From NCBI GenBank assembly GCA_023266455.1, contig JAHFQD010000123.1:1-6142 (forward strand): a stretch of 6,142 bases of DNA, written 5' to 3'. Positions within the stretch are counted from its first letter, which is position 1. Each line of letters starts with the position of its first letter. Below the pieces are notes generated by a model that ran no database searches, had not been told where the DNA came from, and was given only the letters and a program-made list of their open reading frames with translations. The DNA is from Candidatus Muproteobacteria bacterium (GTDB taxonomy: Bacteria > Pseudomonadota > Gammaproteobacteria > Acidiferrobacterales > Sulfurifustaceae). Shown piece after piece: positions 1 through 6,142 of this stretch. Made by a program: the position numbers and the translations under genes.

Positions 1-1
1 A

Positions 2-1069
2 ATATATATTTTTTCAGGATTGGCGATCGGAGTTGCCGTTGCATTGCGTGCGCCGCTTGGAATTTTGGCATTCGCTTCTGTTACGGCACATGTACTGCAC
101 TCTTCGAATACCAGAAAGACGATCAATGTCGTATCGACTTTGATTGATTGGCGGCTTGTAACGATGGCGCTGTGTATTTGTCTAGCGTACGTCGTTACCA
201 GCCCACACACGTTTTTATATCCTGATCGGTTCTTAGAAGGATTAAAGATTCAATGGGAATATCAATCGGAACCATTTCCCGACGCGGTTGATGCGGGACC
301 GGGTCTTTATCAGTATGGATGGAATATGCTTTCTCAGGCACTTGGCTATCCGCTGTACTTTTTAGCGGCCGCTGGTGTTGTTATTGCGCTTATTAAAAGG
401 TCCGCGGCAGATTGGATAATCCTATCGGCGTTTATTCCTTATTTTATTCTGACGACTTTTACTTCGTGGGTTGTTGTTCGATATATGTTGCCGATACTCC
501 CATTGTTGGTCATTTTCGCGGCGCGCGCTGTATTTGAATGCGTACGTTTTCTACCTCCATACCGACGCGCTATTTTATCTTTAATGACAGCAGTCGTCGT
601 AGTGACGCTCGTGGCGGATTATGCGCGTTTGAGAATGCAGGCCGACACAAATGTGCGGGATGTTGCGACAGCGTGGATCCAGAAAAATGCCCCAGCCGAG
701 TCTTCGGTATTGAAGGTTAGTTTGTATCTTGGAGATGTCTATTTCAATCCCGCTACGCCACCCAATTACGACGGTGTAACGTTTCTTCTCGATGCGAGAA
801 GCGATAGCCGTTCGCTTTTGTTGGATTACCGGTTTAATTACATGATTTTGAATGAGACGCTATACAAAAATATGGAGCGACTTGGGGAGCGTCATCCGTG
901 GCATCATATTCAGCGGTTCCAACGGGCTTTGGGTGAAAGCAGATATAAGCTAGCAGCGACGATACGTAAACCGGTCGAAGCGTTCGGTCTCGATTTTTCA
1001 AACTGGTTTACGGCTCAAGATTATTCCCTCGTTAATCCAGAGATTCGTATTTATCAATACCAAGATTGA
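2..1069 (+). CDS. GT39/ArnT-like membrane glycosyltransferase, C-terminal part (5' truncated by window edge)
   Basis: C-terminal part of a multi-pass GT-C fold glycosyltransferase, the kind that moves a sugar from a polyprenyl-phosphate carrier to a lipid, protein or glycan on the outer face of the inner membrane. The frame is open to the window edge: the codons before the TTG at 20 read IYIFSG and run smoothly into a membrane helix, so the TTG is an internal leucine and the true start lies outside. About 355 residues remain. Counting from that TTG codon, hydrophobic helices lie near residues 1-26, 46-60, 107-126, 131-147, 153-175 and 183-199. Family-like marks are SPHTFLYPDRF (61-71), RYMLPILPLL (154-163) after a helix, and DVRDVATAWIQKNAP (214-225 region), the 'D.R..A..WI' pattern common just after the last helix. 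Residues 200-349 form a soluble, probably periplasmic, tail. The catalytic acidic loops of the N-terminus are not visible, so activity and substrate cannot be judged. It converges on the minus-strand operon with a 4-base gap. Confidence 0.8.
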   Translation: MYIFSGLAIGVAVALRAPLGILAFASVTAHVLHSSNTRKTINVVSTLIDWRLVTMALCICLAYVVTSPHTFLYPDRFLEGLKIQWEYQSEPFPDAVDAGPGLYQYGWNMLSQALGYPLYFLAAAGVVIALIKRSAADWIILSAFIPYFILTTFTSWVVVRYMLPILPLLVIFAARAVFECVRFLPPYRRAILSLMTAVVVVTLVADYARLRMQADTNVRDVATAWIQKNAPAESSVLKVSLYLGDVYFNPATPPNYDGVTFLLDARSDSRSLLLDYRFNYMILNETLYKNMERLGERHPWHHIQRFQRALGESRYKLAATIRKPVEAFGLDFSNWFTAQDYSLVNPEIRIYQYQD

Positions 1070-1070
1070 T
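1053..1070. repeat. Short inverted repeat at the convergent gene ends
   Basis: ATCAAT (1053-1058) and ATTGAT (1065-1070) form a perfect 6-bp stem with a 6-base loop. It covers the stop codon of the plus-strand glycosyltransferase and ends 4 bases before the stop codon of the minus-strand membrane protein. On the plus strand a TATTTT stretch follows at 1075-1080. The stem is A/T-rich, so it would be weak; it could act as a poor two-way terminator, but chance is quite possible. No better terminator is visible between the two convergent genes. Confidence 0.25.
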
Positions 1071-1073
1071 CTG

Positions 1074-2006
1074 CTATTTTGTTGGCGACGATTTTTTACG
1101 TAGAAAGAGATACAAGAATCCGACGCTTATCGTAGCGGCGATAATAGAGGACATGCGCATAGCGAGTCCCAGTTTGAGTCCATCGACCAGGACAAGTCCA
1201 GAATAGTGAGCGGTGACGCCCATCGCAATTTCATGGATACCACCCACGGACTGCATCAGACTTGCAAGTCCACCCGCTAATCCCATCGCCGTGGTAAATA
1301 TTAATTTAGAGTTCTCAATCTCTGGATATAAAAGGGATCCTAGCAGCCATCCGTTTAAAACGAGCAACGATGCTATCGCGCAGTTAGTCAAAAGTGTTTG
1401 CGAGAAAATGGATGGTCTTAAAAACACCCCGATGTTGTCGCGGTAAAAAGGTCGGTTGCGTAAAATAAAATGGAGTAATGCGGAGATTGAAATCGCCAAA
1501 AGCAGCAACGTTGTGGGTGTTAGTTTTGTCGCTAGAGGCAACGCTGTGAACCAGACGCTTACCATGGCAAAAAAGAACAACGCTATCGTAATGATAATTG
1601 TTGAAATCGCGAAGCCTCCAGTAATCTGAAGTATCTTCAAACCGCAGCGTTTATATAGCACCGCGTATTTTAACGTTACTCCCAGCGGCAGACCTCCCAA
1701 CGAGTTGCCGAGCGTGCCGAGTGCGCTTAGATGAAAGGCGTCTTTATGGGACAAGCGACTTTTAAAACTTGTCGCGATGATGATTAATACCCGCGCGTGG
1801 AGAAAGTTAACGGCAATGAGGATCGCTACAGATAGCGCAAATAGAGGATTATCGATATTAAGCGGCAGCGATTCGCGTTCGACAAGAAATATCACAATAG
1901 CTATCAACAAGCCGACCCCTACAAAGGGGCGAACTCGAGATAGGGCGGTTCCAAATGGAAATTTGGAAGAAAAAAAAGTTTTTTGTTTTTGCGGATTCGA
2001 CGTCAC
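1074..2006 (-). CDS. Flippase-like integral membrane protein, LPG-synthase-TM (UPF0104) family
   Basis: A 310-residue polytopic membrane protein resembling the membrane half of lysylphosphatidylglycerol synthase MprF and the stand-alone UPF0104/AglD-type proteins. MprF's membrane half flips a lipid; many stand-alone members sit in glycan clusters and are thought to move or present polyprenyl-linked substrates. Hydrophobic segments lie near residues 27-43, 54-71, 127-152, 164-182, 203-227, 235-251 and 285-302. Family-like marks are the glycine-rich SALGTLGNSLGGLPLG (94-109) followed by K113 and Y114, and GGIHEIAMG (255-263), which fits the position of the family's 'GG.G.RE' motif. There is no aminoacyl-transferase domain, so it is not a lysyl-PG synthase. 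The start is GTG at 2006; an in-frame stop lies just upstream at 2022-2024, so the protein cannot be much longer. It begins 4 bases after the GT4 gene's stop with no clear ribosome binding site, suggesting coupled translation. A T8 run and hairpin lie near its 5' end. Family assignment is likely, transport function inferred. Confidence 0.78.
   Translation of the reverse strand: MTSNPQKQKTFFSSKFPFGTALSRVRPFVGVGLLIAIVIFLVERESLPLNIDNPLFALSVAILIAVNFLHARVLIIIATSFKSRLSHKDAFHLSALGTLGNSLGGLPLGVTLKYAVLYKRCGLKILQITGGFAISTIIITIALFFFAMVSVWFTALPLATKLTPTTLLLLAISISALLHFILRNRPFYRDNIGVFLRPSIFSQTLLTNCAIASLLVLNGWLLGSLLYPEIENSKLIFTTAMGLAGGLASLMQSVGGIHEIAMGVTAHYSGLVLVDGLKLGLAMRMSSIIAATISVGFLYLFLRKKSSPTK
1949..1968 (-). 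repeat. 8-bp hairpin inside the 5' end of the flippase-like gene, next to a T8 run
   Basis: Read on the coding (minus) strand, TTCCAAAT and ATTTGGAA pair perfectly over 8 bp around a 4-base TTCC loop. The stem starts one base after a run of eight T (1970-1977), which is itself preceded by an A6 tract (1979-1984). The structure lies about 40-58 bases into the coding region. It is a real inverted repeat in the sequence; any effect on translation, or on slippage at the T8 run, is inference. Adding or losing one base in the run shifts into frames that stop within about 20 to 40 codons. Confidence 0.45.
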
Positions 2007-2010
2007 GCGC

Positions 2011-3156
2011 TTAATGTGGCTTTACGACGATGTCGTTCAAGATAGTTGTTAGTCGTTCCCCATATTGGGCCCAAGTATGTTTGCTAGCGTATTCCACACA
2101 TCGGTTACGCCATTCGCTGGACGAGGCGTTTTTAAGATGATGTAGCACGGTATCAGCGAATTCTCCGTACTCGCCCATCTTGATCAAATAGCCGGTAACT
2201 CGATCACTAATCGCATCCGCAACACCGCCTACAGCGAAAGCGATAGTCGGCAGACCATGCGCTGCTGCTTCGAGTGCCACCATCCCAAAACCTTCCACGT
2301 CTCCCGGTAAATCAAGAACTGGAAATACCAACAAATCGGCCGCTGCGTATGCACCATCAAGTAACTCGTCATCCACTTGACCCAGTAGCTTAACGTGATT
2401 TGTTAAGCCGGTTGAGTCAATGGCACGTTCAATGCGACTCCTCTGGCCCGCGGTGTGTTTTAACGCTTTGGAAGGCTCCTCGCCGACTATTACTAACAGA
2501 ACGTCGGGGTGCTGTCTGACAATTTGCGGAAGAGCACGCTCTATAAGTTCGCATAATCCTTTGCGCGGACTTAAGCGGCCAACGCTTAATAAGACTTTGC
2601 GGCCGTAAGAGCCAATGATGTTTCGAAAACGCTCTACGTGTACGGCGTTAGTGGCTTTCGGCAGGGACACACCCGGATTTAAGAGCACGATGCGATTGGC
2701 CTCGGCTCCAACGGCGGTAGCCAGCTGTGTGGTGTGGCGACTAATGGAGATGAGCCGATCGCAGCGTCGAATAGCAGGTAAGAATAATTTTTTGTAAAGC
2801 ATGCTTTCTACGACTAAATCCAGCCCATATATAAAGCATGCAACTTTAGCGTCCGTAGCGCTCGCGGCTATTAGTGCCGCCGGCGCGGTTAACCCATTTC
2901 CTGAAATGATGATATCCGGGCGAAACCGACGTGCTAAACGGTAGGCATGCCACTGGGTGCTTATTAAATAACGAGCCAGCGGCGATAACGGAACAGAGAC
3001 AACAGATTTCGCTCCTGCTGAAAAACGTTCACAGCCGACGGGACCCACGATTGCAACGTCATGTTTTTTTATTAATTCTTGATAAACGTTGTACAACATA
3101 CGTTCCATGCCACCTACTACCGGCGGAAAATTGCGCGTGACCAGCTGAATTCGCAT
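2011..3156 (-). CDS. GT4-family (GT-B fold) glycosyltransferase
   Basis: A 381-residue cytoplasmic glycosyltransferase, the usual length for GT4 retaining enzymes that add a sugar from a nucleotide-sugar donor to a growing surface glycan. The N-terminal acceptor domain opens with MRIQLVTRNFPPVVGGMER, including the glycine pair (15-16) typical of the family's first loop. The C-terminal donor domain starts near residue 186 with VLLSVGRLSPRKG (188-200), which carries the Arg (194) and Lys (199) that normally bind the donor phosphates. LLVIVGEEP (220-228) is followed by the EGFGMVALE segment with the E-x7-E pair (E288, E296) and then GLPTIAFAVGG (301-311). All key residues appear intact. The ATG at 3156 gives a canonical N-terminus. 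It lies 7 bases after the methyltransferase stop and 4 bases before the flippase-like gene, so it belongs to the same operon. No strong ribosome binding site is seen. Sugar specificity cannot be told from sequence. Confidence 0.92.
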   Translation of the reverse strand: MRIQLVTRNFPPVVGGMERMLYNVYQELIKKHDVAIVGPVGCERFSAGAKSVVSVPLSPLARYLISTQWHAYRLARRFRPDIIISGNGLTAPAALIAASATDAKVACFIYGLDLVVESMLYKKLFLPAIRRCDRLISISRHTTQLATAVGAEANRIVLLNPGVSLPKATNAVHVERFRNIIGSYGRKVLLSVGRLSPRKGLCELIERALPQIVRQHPDVLLVIVGEEPSKALKHTAGQRSRIERAIDSTGLTNHVKLLGQVDDELLDGAYAAADLLVFPVLDLPGDVEGFGMVALEAAAHGLPTIAFAVGGVADAISDRVTGYLIKMGEYGEFADTVLHHLKNASSSEWRNRCVEYASKHTWAQYGERLTTILNDIVVKPH

Positions 3157-3163
3157 GGATGCG

Positions 3164-3949
3164 TTAATGCTTAATCGACATGGGTTTTTGCAATACCCAT
3201 AAATAAGTAGGGCATGCCCAATATGCGATTTTTAACAAGAGCGACGATAAGCGCTGCAGCAGCGAACCGGGTTTAATGACATCGTCGGCTTGAAATCGTT
3301 CGGGAAATTCGACAACGCGCGCGGTGTAGTCGCTCAATTGAAAATCGGCGACAAGTTCTTTTAAACCCCAATACGTCAGGTGTTTTTCATAATAGAAATG
3401 TCCGCGTCTTAATAATCGTAGATATAGGTGTGATATCGGTCGTGGAAATATCGAAAGGAGAGGCAAACGGTAATGCGGTTCCATTAGAGAGAGTCGATTT
3501 CCCGCGGAGAAGAAACAGACACCTCCTGGTTTCAATAGTCTTTTAATTTCATCCATGAGGACGTGCGCATCGGGAACATGTTCATAAACATGGGCGCAGA
3601 CAATGACATCGAACGATTCATCGCAAAATGCTAAACGCTGACCGTTCATGATGGCATAACCGATATTGGGTCGCTGATTCTCTCGACGCGCATATTCGAC
3701 TGCCGGTGCATCGACGTCTACCGCAGCGACCCATTTAAAGGCACTGCTGTATCCAACGGTGCTGTTGCCAGCCGCGCATCCAATATCGAGCGCCGTCAAA
3801 TTACTTAGATCGCCGAGATAATCGGCCAGAATCGCGAGCGTTTTTTGTGCCTTTTTCAACCGTGATGCGCGATCGAACACGTTACGACTGTACTGTTCGG
3901 AAAACCCAAGCTGTAGCGATGAGGTCCGATCCGATTTAGAGGTGGGCAT
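3164..3949 (-). CDS. Class I SAM-dependent methyltransferase (Methyltransf_11 type)
   Basis: A 261-residue Rossmann-fold methyltransferase. Motif I is LDIGCAAGN (54-62), the SAM-binding glycine loop. Strand 2 ends in VDVD (77-80), where D78 should hold the ribose hydroxyls. FDVIVCAHVYEHV (113-125) is motif IV with the EHV ending common in Methyltransf_11 proteins, and LLKPGG (138-143) follows as usual. The C-terminal third (about 155-261) is not part of the core fold; it is rich in aromatic and basic residues and has a hydrophobic stretch (230-255) ending in WVLQKP, so it may shape the acceptor site or touch the membrane. In a glycosyltransferase operon, methylation of a sugar, a glycan end or a lipid-linked intermediate is the likely job, but the acceptor is unknown. 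The gene starts at an ATG 14 bases after the GT2 stop; GGCGAG four bases before it is at best a poor Shine-Dalgarno match. Confidence 0.88.
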   Translation of the reverse strand: MPTSKSDRTSSLQLGFSEQYSRNVFDRASRLKKAQKTLAILADYLGDLSNLTALDIGCAAGNSTVGYSSAFKWVAAVDVDAPAVEYARRENQRPNIGYAIMNGQRLAFCDESFDVIVCAHVYEHVPDAHVLMDEIKRLLKPGGVCFFSAGNRLSLMEPHYRLPLLSIFPRPISHLYLRLLRRGHFYYEKHLTYWGLKELVADFQLSDYTARVVEFPERFQADDVIKPGSLLQRLSSLLLKIAYWACPTYLWVLQKPMSIKH

Positions 3950-3963
3950 AGCGCTCGCCGTTG

Positions 3964-4830
3964 TTAATCCGGATCGCGGCGGTTATATGTCAATGCAGTG
4001 ATCTGCTCGGATACGAGTCCGATAAGAAAAATAACGACTGAATTCATGAATAGCAAAGCACTCATGTTTGTGAACCGACCCATCGTCGAGTACGTATACC
4101 CGTAGTAGCAGAGTGCGGTAATAAAAAACGTAATACTTATCGGCAAAAATAATTTCAACGGCGAGTACAACGTTCCAATTTTGAAGATAATTAAGAAAAA
4201 TCGAACGCCATCCCGCAACGGTTGTATGTGACTTTTCCCGATGCGTTGATGGGCGTGAATTGTTAAATATCCTACGGTATAACCCGCGCGAAAGAACGAC
4301 ATCGTAATCGTCGTGGGATATGAAAATCCGTTCGGTAACAAATACAAGAATTCTCGAAACTTCACGGTATGAACCGCACGAAAACCAGATGTCAGATCAG
4401 GAATCCGATGTCCCACCATCCAGCTTGCGAACCAGTTGTACAAGCGATTGGCGAACGAGCGGCCGACGTTGGCTTGTGAGGTGCTGTCGCGTGCACCGAT
4501 CACCATGTCGTAACCTTGATCCAGCATTGTCAGCATTCGGGGGATATCCGCGGGGTCATGTTGGCCGTCGGCATCCATGAACAGCAAGATTTCACCGCTG
4601 GCGGCGCGCGCGCCGGACTTTATCGAGGCCCCGTTTCCCATGCCGTAGGGATGACGTATAACGCGTGCGCCGAGCTCACGACCAATTTCAGAGGTTGAAT
4701 CGGTAGAGCCGTCGTCCACGACGATAATTTCGGCGTTCGGTAGTTGTTGTCGTAGTTTCGACAGTAGCATGCGTAGGCCCGCTTCTTCGTTGCGGGCGGG
4801 TATGACAACGCTTAAGGATTTCGTATTCAT
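3964..4830 (-). CDS. GT2-family polyprenyl-phosphate glycosyltransferase-like enzyme with two C-terminal membrane helices
   Basis: A 288-residue GT-A fold enzyme of the group containing dolichol-phosphate mannose synthase (DPM1), ArnC and GtrB, which transfer a sugar from a nucleotide donor to polyprenyl phosphate on the cytoplasmic face of the membrane. The catalytic domain shows VVIPARNEE (8-16), IVVDDGSTD (36-44), the metal-binding DADGQHDPADI (86-96, the DXD-type motif) and PDLTSGFRA (144-152). HQRIGKSH (194-201) comes before the membrane part, where related enzymes have a conserved basic segment. Two hydrophobic helices (about 227-246 and 255-277) follow, and the tail NRRDPD is charged. 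All expected catalytic elements are present. The ATG at 4830 gives a standard N-terminus; there is no strong ribosome binding site. The gene lies 50 bases after the GT-C/TPR gene and 14 bases before the methyltransferase gene, and may have its own promoter in that gap. The sugar (glucose, mannose or other) cannot be called. Confidence 0.92.
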   Translation of the reverse strand: MNTKSLSVVIPARNEEAGLRMLLSKLRQQLPNAEIIVVDDGSTDSTSEIGRELGARVIRHPYGMGNGASIKSGARAASGEILLFMDADGQHDPADIPRMLTMLDQGYDMVIGARDSTSQANVGRSFANRLYNWFASWMVGHRIPDLTSGFRAVHTVKFREFLYLLPNGFSYPTTITMSFFRAGYTVGYLTIHAHQRIGKSHIQPLRDGVRFFLIIFKIGTLYSPLKLFLPISITFFITALCYYGYTYSTMGRFTNMSALLFMNSVVIFLIGLVSEQITALTYNRRDPD

Positions 4831-4862
4831 CCGTAAATTCGGCTGTGTGGCGTTTGTTTTGA

Positions 4863-4868
4863 AGTATA
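4863..4868 (-). promoter_or_regulatory. Candidate -10 box upstream of the GT2 gene
   Basis: On the minus strand TATACT (5 of 6 to the sigma-70 -10 consensus) lies in the 50-base gap between the GT-C/TPR gene and the GT2 gene, about 32 bases before the GT2 ATG, which would leave a short leader. No convincing -35 box is found 16-18 bases upstream: that stretch falls on the stop of the previous gene and only weakly matches TTGACA. There is no extended TGn either. It may be an internal promoter for the last four genes, but a single box of this quality can occur by chance. Confidence 0.28.
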
Positions 4869-4880
4869 GCGGCCCGGCGT

Positions 4881-6142
4881 CTACTTGGCATTCGCTAACG
4901 CCGCACGCAGCGACTGCAGACGTGCGTGTAACATTTGCGATTCTGCACGATGCGGATTAAGCACTATCTCAGTCTCAGTTTGAGCCAGCAATTGTTCGGC
5001 GTCGGCGATTTTTCGTAGTTGAATTAGATAACCGATTCGATGCAGTCGATACGACAGATGCGTTGGATCGAGTTTTTCGGCTTCGAGGGCAGCGGCGACG
5101 GCATGCGGTAGTTCGCCAGCCTCGGCGTGCAGCTGCGCTAAATCCCCGAATGCAATCGCGCGATAGACCGCGGAAGCACGCGGGTTAGCGGCGGCGATGG
5201 CAAGCCACTCGCGAGCCGTATTGCGTAAGCGGTGACATGGTTTCGGCTCTTCTAGAATGCACTCTTGCAACTTTTCCAATGCTGTTATCTCGTACACTGT
5301 AATCGGTTCAAAGGCGAGTAAATGGCGAATCGCATCGTCGGAGACAACAGCGTGGCTTAGTAAAATTTCGCCATCCTGTTTGCTAATCGATATCGTCGGC
5401 GGTATCGGCAAAGCCGCATTCGACGGAGCGGTGTTCATGGCGAAGGCGACCGACGTTAACAGCCCGCGCAATTCGATGCGCAATCCCGCTAGTTTCGGAT
5501 TTGCATTAATTCCCTGGAGTAAAAAATGAATCGCGCTGACGTAATCGCCGTTGTGCGCTAGATGGATTTGCGCGGCGTATATATCGGCTCGTGCGGAGTG
5601 CGGGTGGTGATGTGTAGTGGCGTTGGCAAAAGTTAATGGCTCTTTCCACGCCCGTGCCCACATGAAAGTAACGGCGCTCGACGCGAGCGTAAAGATTATT
5701 GCAGTCGTGACGACGAGGGCCGTCGTTCGCTTATGTCCTTTGATAGGGATCAATTTACATCCGACGACGCCGAGACCGAAGAAGATGCCGAACGACGGCA
5801 AATAATTGCGATGTTCGTAGGCGAGTTCCAATCCGAAGATGCTCGATTCCAAACTGTGACCGATAAAAAACCAGAACACGGCGAACGCGATGATGGGATA
5901 GCGGCGTAGAGTAAATAATGAACCGAAAAGTATCGCGCTGATGGCAAGCAGCGAAAACGTTGTTGTAATGGGATCAAAGAGTCCGCGGCTGGGAAAAATA
6001 TCGTCGTGAAATAATCCGAATGCCGAAGGTTCGGGAATCAGTATGAGTTTCACGTAAAACCACAGAACTCGCGACTCCGTTAACAAGCGTTCCCCAAGTG
6101 TAAAATCTCGTTCGATATATGAAGCTGTTACGATTTCCGGAT
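4881..6142 (-). CDS. GT-C/TPR membrane protein (TMTC/Pgl-like), C-terminal part (5' truncated by window edge)
   Basis: C-terminal 419 codons of a large membrane protein with a glycosyltransferase-C-like membrane domain and a TPR tail, a bacterial counterpart of TMTC-type proteins. The frame is open to the right edge: before the TTG at 6086 it reads FTLGERLLTE, which fits this family's segment ahead of RVLWFYVKLILIP, so that TTG is internal and the start is outside. Counting from the TTG codon, membrane helices lie near 41-60, 63-80, 97-114 and 122-144. The hallmark ELAYEHRNYLPSFG (87-100) sits between helices. HHHPHSARA (159-167) marks the change to the soluble part, with TPR-like helices at about 167-200 and 308-345 (AEAGELPHAVAAALEAEKLDP is close to the TPR consensus) and a degenerate repeat near 350-376. 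A proline-rich, non-TPR stretch (218-240) separates them. Related proteins are proposed to glycosylate proteins or glycans in the periplasm; activity here is unproven. It is the first visible gene of the minus-strand run. Confidence 0.82.
   Translation of the reverse strand, partial: PEIVTASYIERDFTLGERLLTESRVLWFYVKLILIPEPSAFGLFHDDIFPSRGLFDPITTTFSLLAISAILFGSLFTLRRYPIIAFAVFWFFIGHSLESSIFGLELAYEHRNYLPSFGIFFGLGVVGCKLIPIKGHKRTTALVVTTAIIFTLASSAVTFMWARAWKEPLTFANATTHHHPHSARADIYAAQIHLAHNGDYVSAIHFLLQGINANPKLAGLRIELRGLLTSVAFAMNTAPSNAALPIPPTISISKQDGEILLSHAVVSDDAIRHLLAFEPITVYEITALEKLQECILEEPKPCHRLRNTAREWLAIAAANPRASAVYRAIAFGDLAQLHAEAGELPHAVAAALEAEKLDPTHLSYRLHRIGYLIQLRKIADAEQLLAQTETEIVLNPHRAESQMLHARLQSLRAALANAK

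Noticed and set aside
20..22. TTG at 20 as the start of the first gene
   Set aside because: The frame is open to the window edge and the codons before it continue a hydrophobic helix; the protein would also lack the N-terminal half normal for GT39 enzymes. It is an internal leucine of a truncated gene.
1092..1097. T6 run on the plus strand just after the GT39-like gene as a rho-independent terminator
   Set aside because: No G/C-rich stem directly precedes it; the nearby GTTGGCGAC does not form a stable hairpin.
1074..2006. Calling the flippase-like gene mprF or a Wzx O-antigen flippase
   Set aside because: It lacks the aminoacyl-transferase domain of MprF and is too short, with the wrong helix pattern and motifs, for a Wzx/MATE-like protein of 12 or more helices.
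4320..4580. Plus-strand open frame of 86 codons opposite the GT2 gene
   Set aside because: It is antisense to a clearly conserved gene, its translation is rich in Arg, Ser and Cys without any motif, and it has no ribosome binding site; it is a shadow. The same applies to the other short open frames opposite or overlapping the six genes (for example 1213-1446, 1777-2052, 4769-4960, 5257-5529 on the plus strand and 4620-4808, 4688-4891, 5750-5977 on the minus strand).
6084..6086. TTG at 6086 as the start of the GT-C/TPR gene
   Set aside because: The frame stays open to the right edge and the upstream residues (FTLGER) fit the family's conserved segment, so the gene continues outside the window.
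1..6142. CRISPR arrays, tRNA/rRNA genes, transposases, toxin-antitoxin or defence genes
   Set aside because: No regularly spaced repeats, no tRNA-like cloverleaf sequence and no transposase or nuclease motifs were seen; nearly all bases are used by the six glycan-related genes.

Overview
The window is a densely coded piece of a bacterial cell-surface glycan locus. It holds six protein-coding genes, of which the first and last are cut by the window edges. I see no RNA gene, mobile element, CRISPR array or long non-coding stretch; the longest intergenic gap is 50 bases. Base composition is moderate (roughly half G+C by eye). The mix of genes, especially the GT-C/TPR membrane protein with the 'EHRNYLP' signature, fits a Gram-negative proteobacterium, but the sequence does not name a species and this is inference.

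Layout: on the left, one plus-strand gene (2-1069, 5' end missing) encodes the C-terminal part of a GT39/ArnT-like multi-pass glycosyltransferase. It meets head-on, with a 4-base gap, a run of five minus-strand genes. Read in the direction of transcription (right to left) these are: a GT-C/TPR membrane protein (4881-6142, 5' end missing); a GT2 polyprenyl-phosphate glycosyltransferase-type enzyme with two C-terminal membrane helices (3964-4830); a class I SAM-dependent methyltransferase (3164-3949); a GT4 glycosyltransferase (2011-3156); and a flippase-like integral membrane protein of the LPG-synthase-TM/UPF0104 family (1074-2006, GTG start). Gaps within the run are 50, 14, 7 and 4 bases, so the last four genes at least look like one operon. 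None of these four has a strong Shine-Dalgarno sequence, which suggests translational coupling.

Working together (inference): the GT2 enzyme would load a sugar onto a polyprenyl phosphate on the cytoplasmic side, a membrane carrier (possibly the UPF0104-type protein) might help it across, and the two GT-C-type membrane proteins that flank the cluster would use such lipid-linked sugars on the periplasmic side. The GT4 enzyme and the methyltransferase would build or cap a glycan in the cytoplasm. The exact sugar and acceptor cannot be read from the sequence.

The families are all known; nothing here is clearly a new type of system. The points most worth a second look are the pairing of a GT2/carrier module with two GT-C proteins, and a T8 run directly followed by an 8-bp hairpin near the start of the UPF0104-type gene, which could switch that gene off by slippage.
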